From assembly GCF_018614585.1 (NCBI RefSeq), contig NZ_JAGGOI010000006.1:1-64000 (forward strand): a DNA stretch of 64,000 nt, given 5' to 3'. Shown piece by piece: positions 24,684 through 32,388 of the stretch (position 1 is its first letter; each line of letters opens with the position of its first letter). The notes under the pieces are model-generated. The model saw only the letters and a list, made by a program, of their open reading frames with translations, had not been told where the DNA came from and did no database searches. This DNA comes from Streptomyces sp. ISL-1 (GTDB lineage Bacteria; Actinomycetota; Actinomycetes; Streptomycetales; Streptomycetaceae). The position numbers and the translations under genes were made by a program.

Positions 24684-25312
24684 TCCCCGGCCTCAACAGG
24701 CGTTCCGCCGGGCGGCTCCTCGCCCGGCGGGACGCCGAGGTCCCAGTCCAGCCCGTACCGCTGGAACAGTTCGGCGCGCAGCCGAGCCGGCGGCATCGGC
24801 ACCCCCGGCAGCAGGACCGCGAAAACCGCGCCCATCAGCAGGGCGCGAAGGAGTGGATAGTCGACGTCGACATCCTGTGATCCGTAGCGCTCCACCGTGT
24901 CGCGCAGCAGCGCCGCGAGCCGCTGCTGCTCCGGGCACTGCCTGAATCCCTCGGCCTGCAGGACCCCCGACATATGCGTCCGCATCAGCGTGGGCCGCTC
25001 GACCGCGAGCCCGAGGATTGCGTCGATCGCCCGGGCCAGCCGCTCCCGCCCGTCATCGGTTCTGGGCGCGCGCTCCAGCGCCGCTTCCAGCGTGCGATGC
25101 ATCAACCGGTGCACTGCCGACTGGAGCAGCTGCCGTTTACCCGGGAAGTAGTACGAGACAAGCCCGCGTGCCGAGCCCGCTCTGTCGGCGATGTCGCCCA
25201 GTGTCGTCGCCTCGTACCCCCGCTCTCCGACCAGCTCCACGGTGGCGTCCAGGAGCCGCTCCCGGGAACGCCGACGGAGCTCTTCATTGACCGATGCGCT
25301 CCGCGGGGACAT
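24665..25312 (-). CDS. TetR-family transcriptional regulator
   Basis: The product has 215 aa. N-terminal helix-turn-helix: RERLLDATVELVGERGYEATTLGDIADRAGSARGLVSYYFPGKRQLLQSAVHRLM; the C-terminal ligand domain is helical. ATG 25312 has AGGAG at 6-10 nt. A perfect TGGCTC-T-GAGCCA dyad overlaps its -10 region, predicting autorepression. It reads convergently into the LVIVD gene (19-bp overlap). The regulated target is not evident. Confidence 0.88.
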   Translation of the reverse strand: MSPRSASVNEELRRRSRERLLDATVELVGERGYEATTLGDIADRAGSARGLVSYYFPGKRQLLQSAVHRLMHRTLEAALERAPRTDDGRERLARAIDAILGLAVERPTLMRTHMSGVLQAEGFRQCPEQQRLAALLRDTVERYGSQDVDVDYPLLRALLMGAVFAVLLPGVPMPPARLRAELFQRYGLDWDLGVPPGEEPPGGTPVEAGDQSRSK

Positions 25313-25331
25313 GCTTGACTCCTGCGTTGAC

Positions 25332-25344
25332 TGGCTCTGAGCCA
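25332..25344. promoter_or_regulatory. TetR operator dyad TGGCTC-T-GAGCCA
   Basis: A perfect 6-bp inverted repeat around one base, 20 bp upstream of the TetR ATG and abutting the minus-strand TATATT -10 candidate (25349-25344). Placement fits autorepression. Confidence 0.5.
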
Positions 25345-25400
25345 ATATACTCAGCGTGCCCCGGGGCGAGGCCTTCAGGGCCTGGTCAGCGGGGGTGCTG

Positions 25401-25437
25401 CCCGAACCGGGCGACGCGGGGGATCGTCCGGTTCGGG
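25401..25437. terminator. Hairpin after the M56-PAP2-HAD operon
   Basis: CCCGAACCGG (25401-25410) is the exact reverse complement of CCGGTTCGGG (25428-25437), with a 17-base loop. It lies 57 bases past the stop of the HAD gene in the direction of its transcription. Confidence 0.55.
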
Positions 25438-25493
25438 TGGTTTTGCCATGCCTTAAGTATGCCTCCGGGCGCCTCCGGTCTGTTTCATCCGTT

Positions 25494-26189
25494 TCATTCG
25501 ATGAGCCCGAGCACCGGGCGCAGCCCCGCCGGACGCTCCGCCACCGGCAGATGGTCGACGAAATGGACCGCACACCCCAGATTCGCGGCCCCGCCGTCCG
25601 CGACCTTGTCGTCGCCGACCATCAGAACGTCACCCGGGGCCGTGCCCAGCGCGTCACAGGCCATGCGGAAAAGACGTACGTCGGGTTTCTGCAGGCCGTG
25701 CTCGTACGACAGGGCATACCCGTCCACCCAGGTATCCAGGCCGTGGGCGCGGAAGACCGGCCTCGGATCCCAGCCGATGTTGCTGACCACCGCGATGCCA
25801 ACCCCCCGCTCCCGCAGCGTGCGCAACACCTCGGCGGCGTCGGGGTACGGGCGCCAGGCGGCGGGCCTCATATGGCGTTCGTACAGCGCGTCGTACAGAC
25901 CCGGATCCGGCAGCTCGACCTGACGGGCGAGACCGGTGTACGCGGCACGGTGCCGTTCCGCGCTCTCGTCGCGGGTCTTCCACAGCCCGGCGAGACCGGG
26001 TGGCATCCGCTGCGGCGACGAGCCGCCGGGGAGCGCCCCGGCCGCCGCCAACCGCTCGGCGTAGCCGGCCAGTTCGGCCTCGGGGAGAGCGCTCCCCCGC
26101 GCGTCGAGGGCCGCGCGAAGCCAGTCCCGCGCGGGCTCGATGCGAAACAGCGTCCCGGAGAAGTCGAAGAGCACACCCTTGATCGTCAT
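25494..26189 (-). CDS. HAD-superfamily hydrolase with atypical DFSGT motif
   Basis: The product has 231 aa. Motif I reads VLFDFSGTLF: the nucleophile Asp is present but the second Asp, the usual acid/base of phosphatases, is Ser. Motif II is AVVSNIG, the Lys motif is GLQKPDVRLF and motif IV is VGDDKVADGGAA. Classes with a non-Asp residue here include dehalogenases and phosphonatases, so phosphatase activity should not be assumed. ATG 26189 has AAAGGA upstream. It is the last gene of a three-gene run (M56 peptidase, PAP2, HAD) with gaps of 3 and 19 bp. Confidence 0.82.
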   Translation of the reverse strand: MTIKGVLFDFSGTLFRIEPARDWLRAALDARGSALPEAELAGYAERLAAAGALPGGSSPQRMPPGLAGLWKTRDESAERHRAAYTGLARQVELPDPGLYDALYERHMRPAAWRPYPDAAEVLRTLRERGVGIAVVSNIGWDPRPVFRAHGLDTWVDGYALSYEHGLQKPDVRLFRMACDALGTAPGDVLMVGDDKVADGGAANLGCAVHFVDHLPVAERPAGLRPVLGLIE

Positions 26190-26208
26190 GACCACGATCC
26201 TTTCGGCG

Positions 26209-26925
26209 TCAGTGCTGCCGGGCCAAGACCGCACGCTCGTACGCGGCGATCGAAAGGGCCGCAAAGCAGGCGCCGAGCAGCCAGCCGCCCACCACGTCCG
26301 AGGGCCAGTGCACGCCGAGGTAGAGCCGGGTGAGGCCGACCCCGACGACGGAGACGACTGCGGCCACGATGGTCCAGTGCCACAGCCGCCCCTGTGCTCC
26401 GTGCCGCCTGAGCAGCCACAGCAGCAGAACCCAGCTGACCATGGCCGTCATCGCGTGGCCCGAGGGGAAGGCCGCGTAGTGCGCGGAGTCGACCGGATCC
26501 GGCCAGTGCGGCCGCTCCTGGCCCACGGCGGACTTCAGCCCCTGCTGTACGAATGTGCCCACCGCACTGGTCACCGCGACCCACACCGCCAGCAGCCGCT
26601 CCCGCAGCCACCACAGCCACACGACGGCTGCCGCCAGCAGCGCGCGCATCGTCCAGGGATCCCACACCCAGTCGGTGAGCACCCGGCTCACCCCGGTGAG
26701 CCCCGGCTCGGTCACGGCCCAGCCGTGCAGGCCCTCCGCGACCGTTCGGTCGAAGGACATGAGGGGGGACCAGGAGAGCGCGACCAGGGTCAGCAGTACC
26801 GCCGAGAGGACGGCGAGCAGCGCGCCCGTACGGGCAGCCGCCGCGGCCGGGGTGTGCGCCGGCGGAGTGGGAGGAGCTGAGCGCGGGGAGTGCATGGGGG
26901 AGATCTTCGCCGCTGACCGGCTCAT
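26209..26925 (-). CDS. PAP2-family membrane phosphatase
   Basis: The product has 238 aa with about five membrane helices. The lipid-phosphatase signature is complete: KSAVGQERP (motif 1), FPSGHAMTA (motif 2, catalytic His) and TRLYLGVHWPSDVVGG (motif 3, nucleophilic His). It should dephosphorylate undecaprenyl diphosphate or a phosphatidyl lipid on the outer face of the membrane. The ATG at 26925 is 4 bases beyond the M56 stop; ATG 26895 is an alternative. Likely co-transcribed with the M56 gene. Confidence 0.88.
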   Translation of the reverse strand: MSRSAAKISPMHSPRSAPPTPPAHTPAAAAARTGALLAVLSAVLLTLVALSWSPLMSFDRTVAEGLHGWAVTEPGLTGVSRVLTDWVWDPWTMRALLAAAVVWLWWLRERLLAVWVAVTSAVGTFVQQGLKSAVGQERPHWPDPVDSAHYAAFPSGHAMTAMVSWVLLLWLLRRHGAQGRLWHWTIVAAVVSVVGVGLTRLYLGVHWPSDVVGGWLLGACFAALSIAAYERAVLARQH

Positions 26926-26929
26926 ACCG

Positions 26930-27865
26930 CTATCCGAGCGCGCGCAGGGCGGGCACGAATGCCACCAGCAGGGGGATCACAGGCACCAGGGAGGCGGCCG
27001 CGGTCAGCCTCAGCCGATGGCCCGCGGTGAGCCGCGGCACCGGTGTCAGCAGCCGGTTCACCCGCTGCGGCAGCTGGGCGTCCGGTGTGGGGCAGGGCCC
27101 GAACACACCGCGGTCCTCGTTGAGTTCGACCAGGGCCAGGGCGATCGTCAGCCGGCCGAAGCGCCGGGACGCGACATCGTCGGCCGCGAGCTCCACCAGC
27201 CGGTGCATCTCGTCGCGGAACGCCGCGAACACCGGGATCTGCGGAAAGCCGTTGGCGAGCGCGGCGGAACAGTGCAACAGCCAGTCGTGGCGAGCCTGCG
27301 CGTGCCCCTGTTCGTGCGCCAGGACGGCATCGAGCTGGCGGTCTTTCAGGCGGAGCAACGCGGCCGTGGTGATGACCAGTTGGGGCGCCGCGCCCGGCAG
27401 CCACCAGGCGTCGGGCCGCTCGCCCTCCAGGACGACCAGCAGTTCGCCGCCCGGTTCCTCGCCCGGCATCAGGGGGGCGCGCACCAGGAGTTCTGTGCGC
27501 CGCCGCTTGCGCCGGACATGGGCCCGGTGGATCTCGCGGGTGAGCATCGCGCCGGTCCACAGGCCCCCGCAGGCCAGGACGACCGCGAGAACGGCGGACC
27601 ACGGTCCGTTCGCGCCGAGGGCGTACGCCTCCACCACGCCGTTCGGCGCCGGCGCGAAGACATGCCCCCGCACAAGCTGCCAGGCCGCCGCCGCGCTGAA
27701 CGTCATGGAGAGCGCGAAGCACAGCAGTACGGCCGCGACCACGCACTGCCAGACCCACAGTGCCACCACGGGCTCGCGCTCCGGCCAGTCGGCACGCGAC
27801 ACAAGTCGCGGGGCCACGACGGCGGCCAGTGCGCCGAGAAGCAGCAGCACGAGGGAGACCAACAT
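26930..27865 (-). CDS. M56-family (BlaR1/MecR1-like) membrane metallopeptidase
   Basis: The product has 311 aa. Membrane helices lie at about 2-22, 33-57, 85-105 and near the C-terminus. The zinc motif is HEQGH (in DAVLAHEQGHAQARHDW) and a downstream Glu lies in RLVELAADDVASRRFG. In BlaR1 systems such proteases cleave a BlaI repressor, but this protein has no penicillin-sensor domain. No BlaI/MecI gene lies beside it, unlike many actinobacterial copies. It heads the run with PAP2 and HAD genes. Confidence 0.85.
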   Translation of the reverse strand: MLVSLVLLLLGALAAVVAPRLVSRADWPEREPVVALWVWQCVVAAVLLCFALSMTFSAAAAWQLVRGHVFAPAPNGVVEAYALGANGPWSAVLAVVLACGGLWTGAMLTREIHRAHVRRKRRRTELLVRAPLMPGEEPGGELLVVLEGERPDAWWLPGAAPQLVITTAALLRLKDRQLDAVLAHEQGHAQARHDWLLHCSAALANGFPQIPVFAAFRDEMHRLVELAADDVASRRFGRLTIALALVELNEDRGVFGPCPTPDAQLPQRVNRLLTPVPRLTAGHRLRLTAAASLVPVIPLLVAFVPALRALG

Positions 27866-27960
27866 GCCGTCAGCCTATGAGCGTGGGGCTACTCGCGGGT
27901 ATGGCCTCGCGCTCCAAGTGACGTACGACACGGTTTTCGGTATCACCGTCCGCAGACGGG

Positions 27961-28506
27961 TCACAGAGCGAGCAGCATCGGCAGCATGGCGAGGCCCATG
28001 GCGAGCCGGCAGGCCGGCGCCAGCTCGGCTCGTGCGCTCCAGGGGACCGTCGCCGCGCCGTCCGCGGGCGCCGCCGCGGGCATCAGGCGGGCGCCGGAGT
28101 GCAGCACGTACACCGCGTAGTACGCCAGCAGCCCGGCGGTGAGCAGGGGGATTCCGGCGGCCGCGTGCCCGTGGTGGCCGCCGACGGAGGTCATCGCCAC
28201 CGCCATGTAGACCATCGCGAGGGAACCCACGACGTGATGCACATGGTGAGCGCCGCGGCCAGCCGGCCACAGGGCGCGCAGCGCCGCCGCCCCGAATACC
28301 ACCGCGTACACGACCCACCACCATCTGGGCGGCGCGAACACGGCGGCGGGCACCGCCATCGCCGCCATCCCCCACCCCATCAGGGCGTCGCCGCCTGCCG
28401 CCTCGCGTGCCTCGCCGCGGCAACCGCGCATCCGCACCAGGCAGTACGCGCCCGTCCCGCCGCACAGCGCGACGAGCAGCCAGCCGGACATGGCAGGTCC
28501 GTGCAC
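27961..28506 (-). CDS. DUF5134 membrane protein
   Basis: The product has 181 aa with five or six membrane helices. His-rich loops (RGAHHVHHVVGSLAMVYM, TSVGGHHGHAAAG) fit the DUF5134 family common in actinomycetes. The His clusters could coordinate metal, but no function is established. GTG 28506 has GGGGGAGG at 6 nt; ATG 28491 is an alternative. A 14-bp tandem repeat lies 156-238 bp upstream. Confidence 0.8.
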   Translation of the reverse strand: MHGPAMSGWLLVALCGGTGAYCLVRMRGCRGEAREAAGGDALMGWGMAAMAVPAAVFAPPRWWWVVYAVVFGAAALRALWPAGRGAHHVHHVVGSLAMVYMAVAMTSVGGHHGHAAAGIPLLTAGLLAYYAVYVLHSGARLMPAAAPADGAATVPWSARAELAPACRLAMGLAMLPMLLAL

Positions 28507-28661
28507 GGCGCACCTCCCCCTTCGACGCTCAAGGAGCCGATGCCCAGTGGCCCTGGGGCCTACGCGAGCGCACGGAGGCGCAAGGGGAGCACAGTCCGAG
28601 GATCCGGGCCGCGCCCCCGACGCCCTGCGGCGCTCGCGCCGCTTCCCGGGGCGCAGTCGCC

Positions 28662-28744
28662 TCGGGGACAGGGCTCGGGGGACAGAGCTCGGGGGACAGA
28701 GGTCGGGGGACAGCGCTCCGGGAACAGCGCCCCGGGAACAGCGC
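28662..28744. repeat. 14-bp tandem repeat, six copies
   Basis: Consensus TCGGGGGACAGMGC occurs six times head to tail (first copy 13 bp), ending one base before the stop codon of the VOC-family gene. The unit length is not a multiple of three and it lies outside genes, in the 239-bp gap 28507-28745 between DUF5134 and VOC genes. The rest of that gap shows no gene. Confidence 0.8.
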
Positions 28745-28745
28745 C

Positions 28746-29132
28746 TCAGGGGCGGTACCGCAGCGGATGATCAGCCGGCACTTCGACGATCGCGATCCGG
28801 TGACCGTCCGGGTCGGCGATCCACATCTCGATCAGCCCCCACGGCTCACGAGTGGGCGGCCGCAGCACCTCGACGTCCCGCGCCGACAGCTCGGCGTGCA
28901 CCGCGGCCGCGTCCTCGACCTGGAGCCACAGCTCGGGACCGGTCGCGGCCGGGGCCTTCGAGCGCCCGGAGACTTCGAGGAACCCGCCGCCCAGGAAGTA
29001 GACCGTGCCCCGCTCGGGACCGGTGCCGAATTCGCGGTAGACGGGGAGGCCGAGTGTCTGCCCGTAGAACCGCCGGGACCTCTCGGGGTCGGTCGGGCGC
29101 AGCAGGATCCGGCTGCTCAGCACATGCACCAT
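28746..29132 (-). CDS. VOC/glyoxalase-family protein
   Basis: The product has 128 aa, one VOC unit of two beta-alpha-beta-beta-beta repeats: SSRILLRPTDPERSRRFYGQTLGLPVYREFG and the C-terminal WGLIEMWIADPDGHRIAIVEVPADHPLR. Metal-ligand positions (first-strand His is replaced by Arg/Ser, Glu near the end present) are only partly kept, so either a lyase/dioxygenase or a ligand-binding role is possible. ATG 29132 is used. A tandem repeat abuts its stop codon. Confidence 0.82.
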   Translation of the reverse strand: MVHVLSSRILLRPTDPERSRRFYGQTLGLPVYREFGTGPERGTVYFLGGGFLEVSGRSKAPAATGPELWLQVEDAAAVHAELSARDVEVLRPPTREPWGLIEMWIADPDGHRIAIVEVPADHPLRYRP

Positions 29133-29207
29133 GGCCAAACCCTAGGGCGGAGAGGCCCGGGTTAGTCTCGGGACACTTGCACACCGTCGAGATGGGAGTG
29201 CCACCCT

Positions 29208-29759
29208 ATGGACACCGCACCGGCCCGGGACTCCGGCGAACTCACCTACCGTGACGCGGTCGAGGCTGATGTGCCCGCGCTCGTTCCGCTGATCGAGTCC
29301 GCGTACCGAGGCGATACGAGCCGGACCGGCTGGACGACCGAGGCGGACATTCTCGACGGACAGCGCACCGACCCGGAAGGCGTCCGGGGAGTCATCAATG
29401 CCCCCGGCAGCACCCTCCTCATAGTGGAGCGCGGCGGCGAGCCGATCGCCTGCTGCCAGCTCGAGCACCGCGGTGAGGCCGTGTACTTCGGCATGTTCGC
29501 CGTCCGCCCCGAGCTGCAGGGCGCCGGCCTCGGCCGCCGGATCATCACGGAGGCGGAGCGCACCGCGCGCGAGCGCTGGGGTGCGCGCGAGATGCACATG
29601 ACCGTGATCTCTGTACGGGACGAGCTCATCGCCTGGTACGAGCGCCGGGGCTACCGCCGTACGGGAATGCTGAGCCCCTTCCCGTACGGCGACGAGCGCT
29701 TCGGTATCCCGCAGCGCGACGATCTCGCCTTCGAGCTGCTGGTGAAGGAACTGCCATAG
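29208..29759 (+). CDS. GNAT-family N-acetyltransferase
   Basis: The product has 183 aa. The acetyl-CoA pyrophosphate loop is RPELQGAGLGRRIITEAERTARERWG (Q/R-x-x-G-x-G/A), followed by the fourth helix and the WYERRGYRRTG signature. Cytoplasmic; substrate unknown. It is divergent from the VOC gene with a 75-bp gap. Confidence 0.9.
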   Translation: MDTAPARDSGELTYRDAVEADVPALVPLIESAYRGDTSRTGWTTEADILDGQRTDPEGVRGVINAPGSTLLIVERGGEPIACCQLEHRGEAVYFGMFAVRPELQGAGLGRRIITEAERTARERWGAREMHMTVISVRDELIAWYERRGYRRTGMLSPFPYGDERFGIPQRDDLAFELLVKELP

Positions 29760-29783
29760 CGGGCCGGTCCCGAGAAGGGGGCC

Positions 29784-30467
29784 TCAGGCCGTGAACCGGC
29801 CGGTGCGCCGGATCTCGGGGAAGTCGGTGGTCGCGCCGTCGAGTTCGAGGGCGCGCACCAGCCGCAGATGCTCCTGGGTGTTCACCACCCAGCCGATCAC
29901 CTGCAGGCCTTCGCCGTGCGCGTGCTCGACGGTCTCCAGTGTCAGCCTGCGGATGTTCAGCGCGAGGGAGGCGGCACCCACCGCCTTGGCACGGTCCACG
30001 ACGTCCGCGCCCCAGCGGCCGGCGATGAGCACCGTCCGTACGCCGGGCACCAGAGCCGCGATCTCGGCGACCGCGTCGTCGTGGAAGGAGGACACCTCGA
30101 CGCGGTGCACGAGATCGCGGCTGAGCATCACGTCGGCCAGCGCCCGGGCGGCGGCCACGTCCTTGATCTCAGCCTGGAGCGGTGCGCGCACGGCGTCGAG
30201 CACCTCCTCGAAGACCGGCACTCGCTCGCCGTTGCCCGCGTCGAGTTCCCGCAGCTCGGCGAGGGTCTTGTCGGCGATCGGGCCCTTTCCGTCGGTCGTA
30301 CGGTCCACGTCGGCGTCGTGCATGACGGCGAGCGCGCCGTCCTTGGTGAGATGAAGATCCAGTTCGATGGCGTCCATGCCGGCCTGTTCGGCGCGGGCGA
30401 AGGAGCGCAGGGTGTTCTCCGGCTCGACGCCCATGACCCCGCGATGACCGATGGTGAGGAAAGTCAA
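29784..30467 (-). CDS. Glycerophosphodiester phosphodiesterase (GDPD family)
   Basis: The product has 227 aa, TIM barrel. GHRGVMGVEPENTLRSF supplies the His/Arg/Glu of the active site, DLHLTKDGALAVMHDADVDRTTDGKG the metal Glu/Asp-His motif, and QAEIKD a further metal residue. It hydrolyses glycerophosphodiesters to glycerol-3-phosphate; no signal peptide, so cytoplasmic. TTG 30467 (then TFLTIGHRG) is preferred because GAGAGA lies at 5 nt and homologs open exactly there; ATG 30509 would add 14 residues. Confidence 0.88.
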   Translation of the reverse strand: MTFLTIGHRGVMGVEPENTLRSFARAEQAGMDAIELDLHLTKDGALAVMHDADVDRTTDGKGPIADKTLAELRELDAGNGERVPVFEEVLDAVRAPLQAEIKDVAAARALADVMLSRDLVHRVEVSSFHDDAVAEIAALVPGVRTVLIAGRWGADVVDRAKAVGAASLALNIRRLTLETVEHAHGEGLQVIGWVVNTQEHLRLVRALELDGATTDFPEIRRTGRFTA

Positions 30468-30537
30468 GATTCTCTCGCTTTCGTCGACGGCGGCTCCCGC
30501 GAGGCGCATCCCGGCAGCCGCGCGGCAATCACGCAGC

Positions 30538-30663
30538 CTAACGGCCCGCCTCCGCGATGGGACCGGTCTCGCGCGGGGGAGTGGAGTGGTCCGTTCGGGT
30601 CCCCGCGATCCCGAGGACGAAACCGGTGATGAGGGCTGCGACAAGGACGGTACGGGCGCTCAC
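30538..30663 (-). CDS. Short membrane or secreted peptide, 41 aa (hypothetical)
   Basis: GTG 30663 to TAG 30538 encodes an N-terminal hydrophobic stretch (TVLVAALITGFVLGIAG, residues 5-21) followed by a polar Pro/Thr/Arg tail. GGAG lies about 11 nt before the GTG. Codon third positions are G/C-rich as in real genes here. It would insert as a single-pass or signal-anchored peptide. It lies 70 bp upstream of the GDPD gene on the same strand. No family recognised. Confidence 0.4.
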   Translation of the reverse strand: MSARTVLVAALITGFVLGIAGTRTDHSTPPRETGPIAEAGR

Positions 30664-30903
30664 GCGATACGGCTCCGGGAGAGGCGGGTGAGGGCGGGCC
30701 CGTACGTCCTACCCGTGGCGGGCCGCCCGCACTCAGTCGGGTCACCCGCCCGTGGGCGCGTCCCGCGCCGGCTTGACGCGAGCCGCGCAGGGCCCGCGGC
30801 TCGGACGATGGTTTGGTCGAAGCGATCGCCCGAACGACCCCTGACCGTAAAACCTTCGGTGATCATGAGGGTAGGCAGGATAATTTCCCAAGGTCCTACT
30901 TGT

Positions 30904-30952
30904 ACGGGAGAACCGGACACAGATACGGTGTCTTGACGCGAGGTTCTCCCGT
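30904..30952 (+). promoter_or_regulatory. Nested leader hairpin before the DUF6421 operon
   Basis: ACGGGAGAACC (30904-30914) pairs exactly with GGTTCTCCCGT (30942-30952); inside it GACAC pairs with GTGTC around a 7-base loop. The right arm ends 3 bases before the GGAAG ribosome site of the gene at 30965, so folding could affect ribosome access or the dyad could be an operator. A GATAAT box at 30879-30884 is a possible -10. The remainder of the gap 30664-30903 holds only GC-rich dyads. Confidence 0.5.
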
Positions 30953-30964
30953 GAAGGAAGTGAC

Positions 30965-32362
30965 ATGACGGAAATTCTTGTGCAGACCGCTGCCGTAGAG
31001 GGCATATCCCACACAGTCCGGGTGATCGACCACCCGGCCTGGCCGACGCTCAAGAATGCCGTCGAGGAGATCCGCCCCTGGCAGTCCAAGGATGGCTCGA
31101 TCGACTTCGACGCGGAGGGCGCACCCGCCCGCGTCACCGCCGAAACCGCGCTCGGCCGCGTGATCGACGCCGTGCAGGAGCTCTCCCCGCTGCTCCCGCA
31201 CGATGCCGCGTATCACCGCGCGCTCGTCGCCGATCTGCGCAAGTGGGCCGACAGCGCCTTCGGCGTCCCCGACTTCCTGGACTCGCTGCTCGCCTTCCAG
31301 CCGGCGGCAACCCGCGCCGACGGACTGCAGCACCTGGTCCTCTTCCCCATGTACACGCAGAACGGCAACCCGGACCGCAACCTCGAAGCGGTCGTACTGC
31401 GCATGGTCTGGCCCGAGTGGCTCGCCGAGCTGGAGCGCACCCGCTACGACAACCCCCTCTTCTGCGGCATCACCTTCGAGGACTTCACCGCCGGCTACGA
31501 CACCAACTCCGCGGTGCTCTTCCCGGAGACCATCGCCGTGCGCGAAGCTCCGGAGCGGTTCACCTGGGGCGGCATCTTCTGCGACCGTGAGGCCGCCCGT
31601 TTCCGCGCCGTCACCACGGAGGCCGTAGGCATCCTCGGCCTCGAACTCCCCGATGACATCCGGGAGATGGTCGGCGACCAGGCGCGCTGCGAGCAGGCCT
31701 TCGTGCTCTGGGACATGGTCCACGACCGCACCCACAGCCACGGCGACCTGCCCTTCGACCCGTTCATGATCAAGCAGCGCCAGCCGTTCTGGATGTACGG
31801 CCTGGAGGAGCTGCGCTGCGACCTCACCGCCTTCAAGGAGGCCGTGAAGCTGGAAGGTGAAGGCAGCCGACACGGCCGTGATGTTCAGTACGCGGTGCTG
31901 TTCGACCGGATGTTCCGCTTCCCGGTCACGGGTGACCGGGTGCGCAACTACGACGGGCTCGGCGGCCAGCTGCTCTTCGCCTACCTCCACAAGCACGATG
32001 TGGTGCGCTGGACCGACAACACCCTGAAGATCGACTGGGAGCGCGCGCCGCAGGTCACCAACCAGCTCTGCGCCGAGATCGAGAAGCTCTACCGCGACGG
32101 CATCGACCGGCCCAAGCTGGTCCACTGGTTCGCCGCCTACGACCTGGTCTCGACCTACCTCGCACCGCACCCCGGTTCGCGCTGGGCCAAGGGCCCGGAC
32201 GCTCTCGATCTGTCACAGCCTCCGCGCAAGCTCGTGGACGACGTGCTTCCTGACGAGTTTCCGCTCAGCATGTTCTATGAGGCGCTTTCCAAGAAGCTGA
32301 AGTCCGTGATCGCCTCCACCAAGGGGATCACCGCGGAGACTGCCGAGCGAGTGGCCGCGTGA
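30965..32362 (+). CDS. DUF6421-family protein of unknown function
   Basis: The product has 465 aa, soluble, no signal peptide. Conserved-looking segments are FPMYTQNGNPDRNLEAVVLRMVWPEWLAELE, VLWDMVHDRTHSHGDLPFDPFMIKQRQPFWMYGLEELRCDLTAF and QYAVLFDRMFRFPVTGDRVRNYDGLGGQLLF. The HDRTHSHG and EELRCDL motifs resemble a His/Glu metal-binding centre. I recognise it as the DUF6421 family from its context; no reaction is known. It heads an operon with an SDR and a threonine-aldolase-like PLP enzyme; the SDR start region overlaps or abuts this gene's stop. A nested hairpin precedes it. Confidence 0.82.
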   Translation: MTEILVQTAAVEGISHTVRVIDHPAWPTLKNAVEEIRPWQSKDGSIDFDAEGAPARVTAETALGRVIDAVQELSPLLPHDAAYHRALVADLRKWADSAFGVPDFLDSLLAFQPAATRADGLQHLVLFPMYTQNGNPDRNLEAVVLRMVWPEWLAELERTRYDNPLFCGITFEDFTAGYDTNSAVLFPETIAVREAPERFTWGGIFCDREAARFRAVTTEAVGILGLELPDDIREMVGDQARCEQAFVLWDMVHDRTHSHGDLPFDPFMIKQRQPFWMYGLEELRCDLTAFKEAVKLEGEGSRHGRDVQYAVLFDRMFRFPVTGDRVRNYDGLGGQLLFAYLHKHDVVRWTDNTLKIDWERAPQVTNQLCAEIEKLYRDGIDRPKLVHWFAAYDLVSTYLAPHPGSRWAKGPDALDLSQPPRKLVDDVLPDEFPLSMFYEALSKKLKSVIASTKGITAETAERVAA

Positions 32363-32388
32363 GCTCTCGTACGGAGGAGACTGGGACC

